64,000 bases of DNA from Tulasnella sp. 424 (taxonomy: Eukaryota; Basidiomycota; Agaricomycetes; Cantharellales; Tulasnellaceae). Shown piece by piece: positions 35,627-48,631 of this stretch; the stretch's first letter is position 1; each line of letters starts with the position of its first letter. The position numbers were made by a program, and so were the translations under genes. The stretch lies in the NCBI GenBank assembly GCA_019633425.1, contig WSUB01000150.1, positions 1 to 64,000 on the forward strand. The letters run 5' to 3'. Below the pieces are notes generated by a model. It saw nothing but the letters and a program-made list of their open reading frames with translations. It was not told where the DNA came from and made no database searches.

Positions 35627-36190
35627 TATTGCGTAGCAACTCCGAGTGCTGGGCGGGCTTCGGCTGATGGCGGGTGTCTGGGTGGTGGGAGGAGCAGAGA
35701 CAATTGCTGTGTGTCCGCCGCGTGGCCGGACGGCCGGGAGGCATTTGTTTCTCCGCCGTCCAAGCCCCTTTCCCTTTATGTATGTGTTTGATGTTACGAC
35801 AAACGAACTTCTACAGTTGGGTTTCCGGGACACTTGACACCCCAGCACTCGCGTACTTGGGACATTTTCCCTCATGACTACTCGTCCCGACCGGCAACCG
35901 TCACCTCCAGTCTTCACTCACCGGCATGCATCGATGTCAAGTTTGCCGTCAGCACTTATTGCAGAGCTCCAAAGTAGGAACTTTTACGACGTCCAAGGAG
36001 AAACTCGCCCGGCAACGCCGTCAACCCCTCGTCACGTTCTTGAGTGGAAAAGCGACATTCAACTCTGAGACGCAGCGCACGGAACGAGTGGCCGTGTGTC
36101 TCGGGTTTCAAGCATATTGGTGGACGAATAGAGTACCCTATCCTCGCAAGCAACGATGGGCGGAGCAAAAGTAAATACTCCTGCTGATAA
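35627..36190. other. Spacer between DUF6535 copy G and SEH1
   Basis: Copy G promoter and SEH1 3' flank. Segments reappear at 26538-26960 and 29528-30010. No gene. Confidence 0.5.
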
Positions 36191-37785
36191 CTATTCTCCC
36201 ATAGTCTCATCACCGTCGTCTGCTTGCTCAGTAGAAAACCTCCCAACAGACCGCCAGACACTTCCATACGCTTGCTTGTAGAGCCGCACGTTTCCATCGT
36301 CACCAGCAGACGAGAGGATCGTCCTAAAGCCCGAGTGTTGAAGGTTAGATGGGAGGAAAGATGGTTGAGCAATAACTTACCCTGTGACGTTCCACTCCAC
36401 GCGAGATACGCTCGCGCTAATTATGTTTGTTGGATATTAGTGCCACAGGGGATGCAAATACTGTCAACAGACGTACCCATGATCATCAAACTCTGCTACC
36501 AAAGTAGCAATCCATTGTCCGTCTTCCCCGGGTGCTCCAACTTGCTTCGGTGGTCTCAGCTTCCAGATCCGAACGAGTCCGTCTCGGCTTGCCGTAGCAA
36601 CAAGGTGATACGATCGTCCACATGTGGGTGCCCAGGATACCGAAGTTATGGCTAGGGGCTTCGCAGGACGGGCACCCTTTGCCGCCGGTGGTTCCTGGGT
36701 GAGCGTTAGGTGGGTGATAGGATGTTGATTGGGAGGAAACTCAATGATCTGGGAGTGCAAATATCGGTGAGTCCTACATTAGACGATGTCCACCATCAAG
36801 GGTACGTACCTTCAAAACCCCGCTAGTTCCAGACCCAACAGCGATCAACTCTCCCCACCACTTCTCCTTGCACCAAGACAAGCACCAGCCCCCATCTGCT
36901 TCACGAGCACCGATCCCGGGACGCGTGAGCTGCACGTTGCTTGGATTTGCGGCCGGGTTGGGGCCTCCGGGGGCGGGGAGGACCATTCCAGTGACACTGG
37001 AGCTTGGGTACATCTGAGGACCCAGCGATGGCGAGGATGGCTCCAGAGATGCTGCAGTTAGAGTGGGAGTCCCTTGGCCAGTGAGTAAGGGAGATGAGAC
37101 CGTCGACATGTCCAGTTCTTCGAGGACCGTGAAGGAGGAAAGGTTGTGGACTTCAAGGCACTCGTACGTTCGTAAATACATGTCCGTCGAGATGGTGGCC
37201 TAGTTCGATCTTAAAGGTTAGAGAAATTGTCTATCAATCCCTTTATCGATGCACTAACCAGTTTGAGTCCGAAATACGGTGGGGCGAACTCGACAGAGCG
37301 GACGCTCCCGCGAGCTTCAATCAAAGTAGCACGCATCACCCATCGTCCAGACGATGAAGCCTTGGGTTCGTGCTTCTTTTCTTCCCATATCTTGACTGTC
37401 CTATCGAAAGAGCAAGATGCGAGAACGGAACCGTGTTCAGGATGCGCCCAGGATAGTTTGACAATCGGCGCGTCGTGGGCCTGGCGAAATCAGGTAGGTC
37501 AGTATGCGCCGAACCGACAGTGACACTCCAGGCTTACCTTCCACTCATCCTCTGCACTCCAGGTCCCCGTAGCCTCGTCCAGTTTCCAGATTTTGATCCT
37601 GTCGGGGTGAGTAGATTGAAGGTCTCGTTCAGGCAAACCCTCCGAGTGAACGATGCAAGGTTGGACACACACTTTTGATCGAGACCACAAGTTGCGAGCC
37701 TCAGCCCATAGTAGTCGTACGCAGCATCCGTCAAGAGATCTCCATGAGCATGCGGGAGGACGTTGGTCTGCTGTTGGGTGCCCAT
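36191..37785 (-). CDS. SEH1: Nucleoporin SEH1 (WD40 protein)
   Basis: Seven exons: 37673-37785, 37598-37538, 37259-37480, 36810-37199, 36477-36748, 36381-36416 and 36191-36323, together 408 aa. The product shows Seh1 signatures: DAAYDYYGLRLATCGLDQKIK, IWKLDEATGTWS, LSWAHPEHGSVLASCSFDRT, SVSWAPTCGRSYHLVATASRDG and ASVSRVEWNVTGTILSSAGDDG. This is a WD40 beta-propeller. Seh1 is a member of the Y-shaped Nup84/Nup107-160 nuclear pore subcomplex and of the SEA/GATOR complex upstream of TORC1. It is somewhat longer than the yeast or human protein (about 350-360 aa) owing to a Ser/Pro-rich insertion in exon 4. Start is the only ATG before the conserved block. It is divergent from CTP synthase. Confidence 0.93.
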
Positions 37786-37955
37786 GAGCGGTCGAGATTG
37801 AAAGTGCGGGAGGGACTTCAAACAACAAGCAGCAACAAGCGTGCGCACCCTGTGATTTTACTTCAAGCCGAAAGCATTCCCGCCGGGTGCCCAAGTCGCG
37901 GTCTAGTCGCGTCCAACTACCCTCTCTATACCGCGTAGAACCCTATCTTGAAGCT
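37786..37955. promoter_or_regulatory. Shared SEH1/CTP synthase divergent promoter
   Basis: Only 170 bp separate the two start codons, so both promoters and both 5' leaders must fit here. No canonical TATA box is obvious. Inferred from gene arrangement only. Confidence 0.6.
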
Positions 37956-40493
37956 ATGACCAAGTTCATCCTCGTTTCTGGAGGCGTCCTCAGCGGCATC
38001 GGAAAGGGTGTCATCGGTGGGTGATGCGGTCATTGGTCGGTTTACAGCGCTGGTGTCGCTCATGCGGACGCGTCCTGGTGTAGCATCTTCCACGGGGTTG
38101 CTACTAAAGACTACAGGTTTAAAGGTGACGGCTATCAAGATTGACCCTTACATGAACATCGATGCTGGCACCATGGCCCCGACCGAGCATGGCAAGTCAA
38201 CGACCTTTTAACGCTCGGCGCGTCGCTTATCGTCTAACAACCGTCTTTATAACATAAAAATGCGCTCTCTATCACTGAATAACAGGCGAAGTCTACGTGC
38301 TGAACGATGGGGGAGAGGTTGACCTCGACTTGGGCAACTACGAGCGGTATCTCAACGTTACGCTTGCACGCGATAACAACATTACAACAGGCAAGGTTTA
38401 CAGTCAAGTCATTGAGAAGGAGGTCCGTGACGCTTCGATCTCTTGCTAGTTGCTGGCTCTTATCTTTCATTTCTGCCGGGGGCCAATGGCGTGTGTAGCG
38501 GAAAGGAGATTATTTAGGCAAGACCGTCCAGGTAAGTCCCTCTCAATCACTGCGCGCCATAATATCGCACGTTGACTCAACTTTACGCTCTCTCTCTTGT
38601 ACCCGCGTTTAAGATTGTTCCTCATGTTACAAATGCCATTCAAGACTGGATTGAGCGCGTCTCCAAGATTCCGGTGGACGAGACTGGTGAAGAGCCGGAC
38701 GTCTGTATCGTGGAGGTTCGCGACCCCCTATTTCTCTACTCGCGTCCATTCTCAGATTCTTATGTTCTTTTAGCTTGGCGGTACGGTTGGTGACATCGAG
38801 TCTGCACCCTTCATTGAAGCAATGCGTCAATTCCAATTCCGTGTTGGACCGGATAACTTTGCGCTCATCCACGTATCCCTCATTCCCGACATGCACGGAG
38901 AGCAGAAGACAAAGCCCACGCAGGCTACTGTACGGGACCTCCGCGGACTTGGTCTCCTCCCTGATATCGTACGCCCTTGAGCTCTTATCAGATAAAGTGC
39001 AGTGTTGACGGGTCGCTTTCTCGGGATGAAAGATTGCTTGCAGACTCGTTTCTCCTCAGGCCGTCCAACCGGAAACGAAGCGGAAGATCTCCATGTTCTG
39101 TCACGTCGGTCAAGACCAGGTCATCGGCGTCCACGACATGAAGTCCGTGTACCATGTTCCCCTCCTATTGGAATCCCAGGGCATCATCAACGTCCTGCAG
39201 AAGAAATTGAATTTAGTCGATTTGAAGATACCACCTCAGATGGTTGAGAAAGGTGCAGACCTCCATCGAAGGTGGCAACAGATTACAACTGGGTGAGCTC
39301 TTTCCTAGAGGAGATGTGATTGCGTGGCTGAAGGGAGGGTTCAATTAGCCATGAACGTCTTTTTGAGACTGTGAACATTGTGCTAGTCGGCAAGTACACA
39401 GCGCTCAAAGACTCCTATATGTCCGTCACCAAGTCATTGGAGCACTCAGCAGTGCGCTGCGGACGGAAACTCGTACTCGACGTAAGTCCCGACACACTTT
39501 TCCTCAAGGTCCGGCCACACCTGATTTCGCTCCTCCAGTGGGTAGAATCGTCGGACCTTGAACCCGAGATGCAAACACAAGACCCCCGAAAGTACCACGA
39601 TGCCCACCGTTTGCTGGTCACGGCAAAGTGAGCGTCGTTCTTACCAAACCTTGCAAGTGAGCTAACACAACTCAGTGGCATTCTCGTCCCGGGAGGTTTT
39701 GGGGTGCGAGGGACAGAAGGCATGATGATTGCCATCAAGTGGGCGAGAGAGCAAAAGATTCCCTTCCTCGGAATCTGTCTCGGCTTCCAACTGGCCGTTG
39801 TCGAATGGGCGAGAAATGTACTCGACATCAAAGGTGCGCTTCTCTTCTCCGACCGTGGTATATTCCACCTCTCTAAGCCTGATTTCGTCAGATGCAACGT
39901 CGACGGAATTCTTCCCTGAAACGCCAAGCCCGGTCGTTATTTACATGCCTGAAATATCAAAGACACATCTCGGTGGTACAATGAGACTTGGCCTAAGGCC
40001 CACTATCTTTGACGAGGACTCGGCGAGCTGGTCAAAAATACGGAAGCTGTACGGTGGCAACGAGGTCATCTGGGAACGACATCGACACCGATATGAAGTT
40101 GGCCCGCCTTACGTCGACAGGCTTGTCAAGAGCGGTTTGCACTTTATCGGCAAGGACGAGAAGGGCGAACGTATGCAGGTCCTTGAACTGAAAGGTGCGC
40201 TCATTTCGGGATGTTGTGACCTCTGGCAGTCTCACTATACCTTGCCAAACACGACTGTAGATCATCCGTATTTCATCGCGTTACAAGCTCATCCGGAGTT
40301 CTGCACGCGACCAATCAACCCCTCTCCACCTTTCCTCGGTTTCGTTGCAGCTTCCTCAAGCCCTCAAGTACTGGAGGAGCAGCTCGAGTCGCAACTCAAG
40401 ACGTTCGTTCCACCGCATCCCAAGGCTGCTATGTCGATGCCGCAGGTCATGGCAAATGGTATTGTCGTGGAAGGAGCATCGACTCACGAATGA
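37956..40493 (+). CDS. URA7: CTP synthase
   Basis: Twelve exons (37956-38016, 38084-38191, 38286-38422, 38499-38531, 38614-38715, 38774-38968, 39033-39292, 39349-39481, 39539-39627, 39676-39833, 39892-40194, 40261-40493) give 603 aa in one frame. It makes CTP from UTP, ATP and glutamine (EC 6.3.4.2) in the cytosol. The N-terminal synthase domain shows [25 protein letters not shown] and [12 protein letters not shown]. The C-terminal class I glutamine amidotransferase domain shows the nucleophile in [11 protein letters not shown] and the His/Glu pair in AHPEF. Intron 2 is GC-AG (GCAAGT donor at 38192). The gene sits between SEH1 and LTN1. Confidence 0.95.
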
Positions 40494-40699
40494 CTAAAAG
40501 GAACGTTTTTCTTTAGACTAGCTAGGTTGATTTTCTTGAATATCATTTAATAGCTGAGAATGGGGAAAATATTTTAAATTGCTATATTTTTTTCCCTGGT
40601 GCAAGTCCGCGTCATGATCAGCGACTCATTAGACGCGGGAAAGGGTCCTCGTTTCGCTTCCGCAAGCCTCACACCACACCAACACACGCACCTCGAGCA

Positions 40700-43600
40700 A
40701 TGCCAAAGTCTGGAAAGTCGTCTGCGTCCTCAGGAACGAGAAAGAAACATGCGAAGCGAGCGGCAGCAAAGGGCCAGGACGACGACGAGCCTCTCGACCA
40801 ACTCCCGCCAGAGCCCAAGGGAAAGAAGGGAAAGAAGGCTGACAAGAAAGCACCGCGTCCCAAGGTCTACATACCACCCGTAAAGCCAGCAGCTCCCAGA
40901 CGAGATCCTCTCGACACCCATGGCCTGGCCTCTCAACTCCCGGCTGATTTGGTTGTCGTGTTGCGCCTGTTGGGCAAGAAGGACGCAGTGACCAAGGGCA
41001 AGGCGTTGGACGAACTGCAGGCAGGTTGGATCGAGAGAGCGAAACAAGAGACGACCGTAGAAGAGGAAACCACTCAGAGCCTATTGGCAGCTCTGGAGGG
41101 CATGTTACCTGTGTGGGTGAGTGACCGTTCAATCCGGCAATTCTAATGCGGACCGGCGCTCATCTGGACCCCCATACACCAACTAGTTCCACCACTACCC
41201 TGTTCTTGTCCTTCATTCATCACGTCGAGTCCGTCTCGCAGCCGCTCAGCTGCAAGCTTCTTTGTGGGGAGTTTCTCAGCTCCGCCCAAGCATACGATTC
41301 TATCTGCACGAGACCGCTGGAGCAGTCGAGTTGGAGCAGATCCTGGGGGCGTGGTGTATGAGCACCTTCGACGTCGATCGAATGGTCTCTCTCAGGTCGA
41401 AATCATCTTGGGACGACTTCATTGCCTCTCAATCTACACCTTCAGATAACACATCTCGAGCGCCCTCGACCTTCGTAATCCCACTCGTCGCGTCTTTCGT
41501 CCAACTAGCCATCATGGCACCGAACACGATACACCAGTCTCTAAATCCACCTGCCCCAGAGGCCCCTATCGCGCCTTCTCGAGGTCTGAAGAGCGGAAAG
41601 TCTACTCCGCGACCTCTCACCAAGCCTGCCTCGAATTCCACGACTGGACCGGACCCGGATGAGGAGCACGAAGCTGACCGGAACGCCCGGTATAGAGTGG
41701 GCGCCCTAGGTGCTTTGACATGGCTGCTTGGTAGGGTCGTACTCTCACCAAGTTTAAGCGCCATACCTCATCTTTAACTCTTATAGATTTCGTGCAACCA
41801 GTGCCGCCGCCATCGGCAGACGACACCGAAACGGATCCACACCCACTATCGAGCGTCGTCGATAACATCTTCGACATGCTCAATGATCCGTTATTCTGGT
41901 CTTCCCTTTATGCGAGTACTCGTCCACCTTGGGTTGAAGCTGAGGGAGATGCCGCTCGGCAGACTGTGTTCGGCACCGCACAACCCGAGGTTCGGAAATC
42001 TGCTTGGGCTCTAATCCCCATCTTAGTTCGCAAGTGGCGAGGTGAGTTGCCGTTCGATCTACTCATCACCTATCGCTGACTCTTTTGCGATAGCGAAACT
42101 GGAGTCTAGCCTTCCAGTGATGTCGGTGGCAGCTCTCCGCTCGGCTTGGGTCGAAACCGACCACGGCGTGAGGATATCCATGTTCGAGCCCTTGCTGATA
42201 TTCCTAAAAGGTAAATTAAACCTTTTCTCACATTACTCTCGATCTCATTTGCCCCCTATCCAGCCTACCCTTCAAGTTGGGTACTTGCGGACCCCGCCTA
42301 CAGTTCCAGGAGCCAAGTAAAGGACCGTCAGACCGACGCAGCGGAGTCGAGCGGCGATGAATCTGAAGCAGACGATAGCCATCAGGCTCCTCCGAGCACC
42401 AACTCCAATATGGCTTATACGGAATTTCTGGATTTCCTCAAGCTTGGTTGCGGAGGATCACCGGTGCAAGGGTATCCTGTTGTTCTTGTTGCCCTGTCTA
42501 CTATTCCTGAAGAGGTTCGTACAGTATTAAAGACATCATAACGAGCACTTATCTAACGTTCTACGTCTTAGGTCCTCCCACTCACGAAGGACGCATTAAC
42601 CAACTTCTTCACTTCTCTATGGGCCGCGGTGGACGGACGTGCACTCAGCACGCTTGACAAGTCGATGAGCTCGATCGCATTCGCCTCGGCGGCCTTTGAG
42701 TGTACTGTTTACCTGGCCGGACGGATTCAAAGGTCCCAACAACCCAGCGACGCATCTGAGAGTGGAGTGGTGGATCTTGCACGCGACCTGGCCCGCCAAC
42801 AAGCCGCTGAAACGTGGGATGCTTTGGAAGGCGGTCGGCTCGTGATGAGAGAAGAGGATGCAGGTAGTCGGTTGGCACAATTCCTCGTCCGGTTAGGAAA
42901 AGTCCATGTGGGTGCGTCCTCTGAAGCTTCTGAGCTCAGGAGTGCTGACGTATTAATATCCGTCTTCCTTCGAACTTTTAAATATTCCCAGATCTGGCGA
43001 AAGCCGCAGCGGAACCGATGTGCTCGGCGACCCTTAGTCACATATCGGGGGACGGCGACCAGACGCACGCGCTCGCTCGGAAGGACGTCGATGTTCTTGC
43101 TGCGTTGGCTGCCGCATTGCCATCAGACGAACTCGTGACCAAGTCCGTCGTCAAAGAAACCGTGGCCGCTGCTATCAAATGGTGCTCAGATCAGCTAAAG
43201 ACTCATGATTCTGGGCCAGAGAAGGCTTTCGCCGACGTCATTGAGCTGCTATCTCAAATTGTTCGAGAATTCGGACCTGTTCTGAAGCAAGACGTCTCCG
43301 AAAACCCGGTACCTACATTCTCCTCCAAGTTGAGAAGCAATTCTTCTTGCTGACAATAGCGGTGATTTAGGACCTAGAAGCGACGATTTTCTCCTCCATT
43401 GGCCACGTGACGCGAACACTTTCGCCAGGCACTTCCATCGAGTTCCTCCTCTCCTCATTAAGCCTTTGGAGTGACAGCGAGAGACGAGAACGCCTCTGGA
43501 GTCAGGTGCTTAGTGTGATTGAATCGCCTGAGTGCTCGAAGCAGCAATCGGTCGCCGTGTTGTCCGCGCTTCTTAAGGAGACAGAGAAGGGAGGACTTCC

Positions 43601-46600
43601 CTCTTGCAGCGGAAACAGTGACCTGGGCGGTTTCGTTCAGTCCTTACTTCAAAGCGCTCTTAGTCAAGGTGACACGGAGAGCTCGACTCTTCTGGGCAAG
43701 ACGCTTGTGGCGTTCGGTATGAATGATTGCTCGTTCTGTTCTCAGACTGCTGCTAACCCTTTTATGGGCACTGTAGAACACTTTATCCCTCTCTCGGTAG
43801 CCCAAGAATGCGTCGAACGTGCGGTTTCAACTGTCGTCGAGGCGGTACCACCTCTACTTCACCAGCACGTCACGACTCCAGCCTCCTTGCGTGGTGCCCT
43901 TCAAATTTTATCTCCCCTGTTCACAGCCAAGTCGCCGCTTATTAAAGGACTGGCGACTCTAGCCGAGTTGATGGTTAACATCCTTGTGTTGGCCTATATC
44001 CTTTGTCTTGTCGAAGACGGAGACGATTTGCTGGACGAAGGCATTGCAACGGCAAAGTTAGTATCCAAGGCTTGGGTACAGCTGTCTTGCCCCGAACGGT
44101 TGAAAGTGCGGGAGAGTTTCTTCAATGTCGCCCATTCGATGATGCAGGATGTCCAATCACGTCTCGAGTAAGTACTCAACGCCATTGCGTTTCTTTGCGT
44201 GTTCTAATATGACGTTCTTCAAGGGTTACGACAATCGTGGATGCCCTCAGTGCCTCAGACCTTCTAGAGATGTTGCAAGTGGTCGCATTCGACGCCGAAG
44301 TTGTTCTCCCGCCCATATCCGTATTCGAACAACTCCACTCCAACGCCGCCCTGTGTTATATTGACACTCCTCTCGCACTATTCGATCCGTCAACGAAGCA
44401 AGCACTCCGCCAAGTTGCTTACGACAGACGAGGCCTTTCCAATTACGGGCGTGTCCTTGTCGCGCTTTTAGAGATGTTCAAATGGGATAGGCAGGTTCTG
44501 AGTCGGCACTCAGAGATGATTGTGTATCTCTTGCTTTTCGAATGCGCAGCGGAGGATTTCGCGCTGGACTTTGAAGAGACCAACCCGATCTTTGGGTCGT
44601 CAGCAGAAAAAGCCCTTGTGGCGTCTCTGCAGGAAGATATTTCGATGGCCATAACCTATGCCTTCTCCTCCGCGGTGACAACTATCTCGGACGACTGGCA
44701 CCAACGAATCTGCTCTTCTTTGAAGATCAATGCGCCAGCACCAGATGATGGGATCCTGAGCCAGGTTATCAGTGGGACCTTCCGCGCAGCTACAAGCACC
44801 GAGAGCAAAGATATCCGGGATCTCCGAATCTTTAGGAAGGTGTTGGCCCAGGTTTGCAAGACCGGAGACATTACCGCAGCCGACGCAGACCAATGGATTC
44901 TTCTATCCGACAATATCAGGAAGCAAGGTAAGCCCTGTCCATCATATTCACATTCTGATAAGTTAAACCTGCGACCCATTAGCTTCCCAGACATCCCTTT
45001 CCATCACTTTAATCATTGCTCAAGCGGGTGTGGAATGTACTCGCCTTGATCGGCTACGAAACGAGCTCGCTAGCACCCTTTCCGGCATCCCTCCGCAACG
45101 TGCAAGTACCGATGGTCTCCGCCTGCTTCGTCACTTGGTGGCTTCTGCTCCTTTGCCTGACTCTGAGGGTGTGTACCTACCTCCTCAGAGGGCTGTATTC
45201 TTGCTGCAGGCTCTACAGAAATGGGTCGCCAGTGACGAGGAGCTCAACGAGGAGATTGATAGCCTTTTGGTAGAACTATGTTCGGGATTGGCACCGATAC
45301 TTTTTACTGTTCCCGGATCTCACTGGGACTTCATGTTCGACCTAATGGAGTCAAATCTCGAGGTAAGACGCCCAATCGAAGTGCTCGACTGAAGGAGCCC
45401 AGTGCGACTCACAACTCCTCGTTAGGCCTCATCCGTCAACGATAGCGCTACGTACGTCTGTCTGATGCGGACATTGGGTTTAATCTCTATGGTGGACGAC
45501 ATTGCCTCAAATAATAAAGCTTTCCGCACAACGTGGCTGGAGAGACGAAAAGGCGTTCTGGACGCATTTGCTGAAAGGCTGTTGGAGAAGCATGGTCAGC
45601 TGCTTTCCATTGCATCCGAGGAACCGTGTCTGACTATTCCTTCCAGAGAAAGCTTACATCTCTGGTCTTCAGCAAAAGCTCTTACTTCAGCTACTCGTTG
45701 TGGCACGGCGGCTTCGGACCACTATCGACGAGAACAGAGGATTCGTAACGGTGGGTACTCCGATCATGCTATCGGTGTACGCACCTCACACACGCGTTCC
45801 TTTAGCTTCTTCCGCTACTGCGTAATTCCTCTCCCGAAATTCAACTAGAAGCATTCCAGTTGCTTGTTCCCCTCGTAGCGAATCGCAATGAGAGGGTAGT
45901 CGTTGAAGCCGCTGTTGAAAGTGATCAATCTACATCACCTGAACTACCAAGCGAACTGCTAAAGGTCTTGAAGGAAGTAACTCCCGCTGAAGACGATGAC
46001 GACTTGGCAGATGTAAGAGAACCTCTCCCTTCCAGATTTCGGTTTGCTGACGCCCTGAGAAGAGAGGTCTGGCCCTCCTTTTGCCATGGCTACTTGCCCT
46101 CGACTTTTTCGAGGACATCGTGAGTTTTCCCATTCATTCCTTCCTCCTGCCATGACTGATACAGGTTGCGTTTAGTCGATTAAAGTTAAAAACAGCTATC
46201 TCGACCACCTTGGAGCATCAGGACTAGTCGAGACGCGGCTCATCCCCATCATAGTATCATCCCTCGATTTAAAGCCTCCCAACAAATCGTTCCCAATCGA
46301 AATGTGGGCAGTCGACGAGTTCTATCTCGACCGTGAGCTCCGTGGTTTCTTCCCAATCCGACTTTACTGATGGGTTTGACATCACTAATAGTGCTTGACG
46401 ACTCTCTCCCAAGTCGCTTCCAAGTTCTTGCAGCCCACCTCCTCTATCGCTCTTTGACAGTTATTTCCTCTGCCACCCGATCATGGTACCAAGATCTAAA
46501 AGAACGACGTTTAGCGGATAGTATTTCACAGTACATTAGCCGGTGGTTCACGCCAATGATCACCGAGCAAGAGCTGTCTCGACTGAAGGAACCCAGTGCT

Positions 46601-47221
46601 GCCGAAGAGCTTTCGGATGAGAACTTCTCTGTTAAAGTGCACGCAAGCGCCAGAGAAGTTTCAGCCATTTACACCGTAGACGATCAGCAGATGAATATCC
46701 GAGTCGCCTTCCCGGCGGATTACCCTCTTCGAAGTATTAATGTGGAGGGAGGCCAACAGCTGGGAATTTCATCGAACAAGTGGAAAGCATGGCTGCTAAA
46801 TGTGCAGATGGTAGCCAACCAAGTGCGTGCCCTAGCCGCTGGCAAATTTCGACTGGATGTCTGACTTTTTCTACAGACGGGCTCCTTGGTGGACGCTCTG
46901 GCGCTGTGGAAGAAGAACATTTCCTTACATTTCGAGGGACAGGTCGAATGTGCCATTTGTTACTCGTAAGTCACTTGTAGCTCGGATCTTCGAATTAATC
47001 GCCGACATATTTGAAATCTTGCAGGGTGATAAGTGTGACGGATCGCAGTCTCCCAAAGAAACCGTGTCAGACATGCAACAACAGATTTCACAGCAGCTGT
47101 CTTTACAAGGTAATTTACTAGCCACTCCCAGTCTTCCCACCATTGCTGACCTTTGCGCCTCTAGTGGTTCAAAACAAGTCACAACTCCACTTGCCCCCTT
47201 TGCCGTTCGAATATCCTTTAG
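40700..47221 (+). CDS. LTN1: E3 ubiquitin-protein ligase listerin
   Basis: A gene of about 19 exons and 1,824 aa. Exons 1-10: 40700-41116, 41187-41730, 41787-42041, 42094-42210, 42264-42514, 42572-42911, 42992-43308, 43371-44167, 44224-44927, 44983-45362. Then 45426-45750 with one internal intron (junction near 45595-45655 uncertain), 45806-46012, 46060-46119, 46176-46332, 46392-46822, 46877-46965, 47025-47109, 47165-47221. The N-terminus is Lys-rich (KGKKGKKADKKAP) and followed by the Ltn1 N-terminal domain; the middle is HEAT-like helical. The end is an RWD-like region plus a C-terminal RING (CAICYS, CQTCNNRFHSSC, CPLC). LTN1 ubiquitinates nascent chains on stalled 60S ribosomes in the RQC complex. 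Confidence 0.92.
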
Positions 47222-47245
47222 ATTACAGTCGTCTTTCCGGTGCTT

Positions 47246-48631
47246 CTAATGCATGACATACTCCACCGGTATCGGTTCCCCGAGTACACCAGCGACGAGG
47301 TTACGTGCGGCGAGATCAGCCATAGCAGCTCGGGTTTCAGTTGTGGCCGAGCCTATGTGAGGTAGAACAGTTGCACGAGGGGACTTGACGAGGGGATGCT
47401 CGGTCGTGATATTCGGCTCGCCCTCAACGACGTCGAGCCCTGCTGCATATAACCACCCTTTGTCGAGCGCGTCCGCCAACGCGTCTGAGTCTACCAAAGT
47501 GCCCCGTGCCGGATTTACCAGAATGGCAGTCTTCTTCATCTTCTGGAGGAACGGGGTACTGATGATGTGTCTCGTGCTCTCACCACCTGGTTATCAACCA
47601 AAGGAATGAGCGATAGAGATCAATCTCAAAAATCAGGCGTACCTGGGGCGAGAAGAAAGACGACGTCGCTCTCCGCTGCAAGTTCGTCCAGGCTGACCCG
47701 CCTTAGCTGTTTCAACTGACCGAAAGCCGCGTACTGCTCAACAAAAGCGCTATCATCGTCCTCGGTTCTTCGTCCACGCCCCGAGTCGGTATAAATCGCA
47801 TGTGTGACTCCGAATGGAATCAACCTCCGCAGGGTTGCTTGTGAGATGCGACCGAATCCGAGGAAGCCAGCCGTGAATGACTTGGTGGTCGGCCCTGGTC
47901 CGAGTTGCGGCCCGCAGAATCCAAATGGAGCCCAGCCTACGTTTTGCCAACCGCCAGACTGAACGAAAGATAAACCATAAGCGGCGTTTCGGCCGGCCAT
48001 TAGGGCGAGCATGATCGCAACGTCAGCCACTGCGAAGGATACGAGTCAACGGGATGAGAGGAGCAAGAGGAAGAGGGCGAGGATGCCACGCGGGACCGTA
48101 CCAGCGTCCGTCAGCACATCTGGAGTGTAGCCTAACCTGATGCCCCGGCTTGCGAGCTCTTGAATGCGAACGTGCTCTGAGACCCCATGGGGGAACTCAG
48201 CGATTCAGTCGTACTTGAGCAAAGGCGACGCTGAAACCTTACCGTATCCCACAGACATAGTTGATACTACTTTTAACGACGGTCCAGCTGCCAGAAACTA
48301 CCTTCAGATTGTCGGAGTCGAGGGATGGAATCGTTGCATACCAACTTACTCACCTTTGGAAAGCAGTTCTTCATCAACTTTGTCGCTGAGGCTAACTAGA
48401 ACTCCCTGGCAGTCCGACACATTTTCAAGAAGCCATGCTCGATCGGCTGTACGGTCTTCAGGCCAGATAACAATCTGAAAAGCGCAGGGGGCTATGAGTC
48501 CCACCAGTGGACTCTAGACACGATAACAGGCCAAGGTGAATCGGCCGTCTTGCCTCATAACCTTCCAGCTTTTCCTCGATCAACTGCATTGCATCGGTGC
48601 CCAGATGTCGACTTATGAGTACTTTAGGCAT
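47246..48631 (-). CDS. D-2-hydroxyacid dehydrogenase (GRHPR type)
   Basis: Six exons: 48554-48631, 48354-48474, 48243-48287, 48102-48176, 47643-48029 and 47246-47586, giving 348 aa. The assembled protein has MPKVLISRHLG at the start, AGPSLKVVSTMSVGYEHV, the NAD(P)-binding GFLGFGRIS motif and the catalytic set NPARG (Arg), GLDVVEGEP (Glu) and LPHIGSAT (His). Family members reduce glyoxylate or hydroxypyruvate using NAD(P)H; the exact substrate cannot be fixed here. The first intron appears to use a GC donor (GCAAGA at 48553). It converges with LTN1. Its first exon has been copied to 58832-58909. Confidence 0.9.

Noticed and set aside
39415..39927. 170-codon minus-strand frame opposite CTP synthase
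   Set aside because: Spans introns of the real gene and has no recognised domain.
40629..41132. 167-codon minus-strand frame opposite LTN1 exon 1
   Set aside because: Shadow of the Lys/Pro-rich coding strand; no start context, homologous motif or splice extension.
45590..45660. Apparent frameshift in LTN1
   Set aside because: A 58-nt intron (donor GTCAGC after a CAT codon, branch-like CTGAC, acceptor at AAAG) restores the frame and makes all exon lengths sum to a multiple of three. The exact acceptor is uncertain but no lesion is needed.
48240..48300. Apparent frame break in the hydroxyacid dehydrogenase
   Set aside because: Using the TCTGGCAG acceptor (48288-48290) instead of an upstream one yields AGPSLKVVSTMSVGYE in frame.
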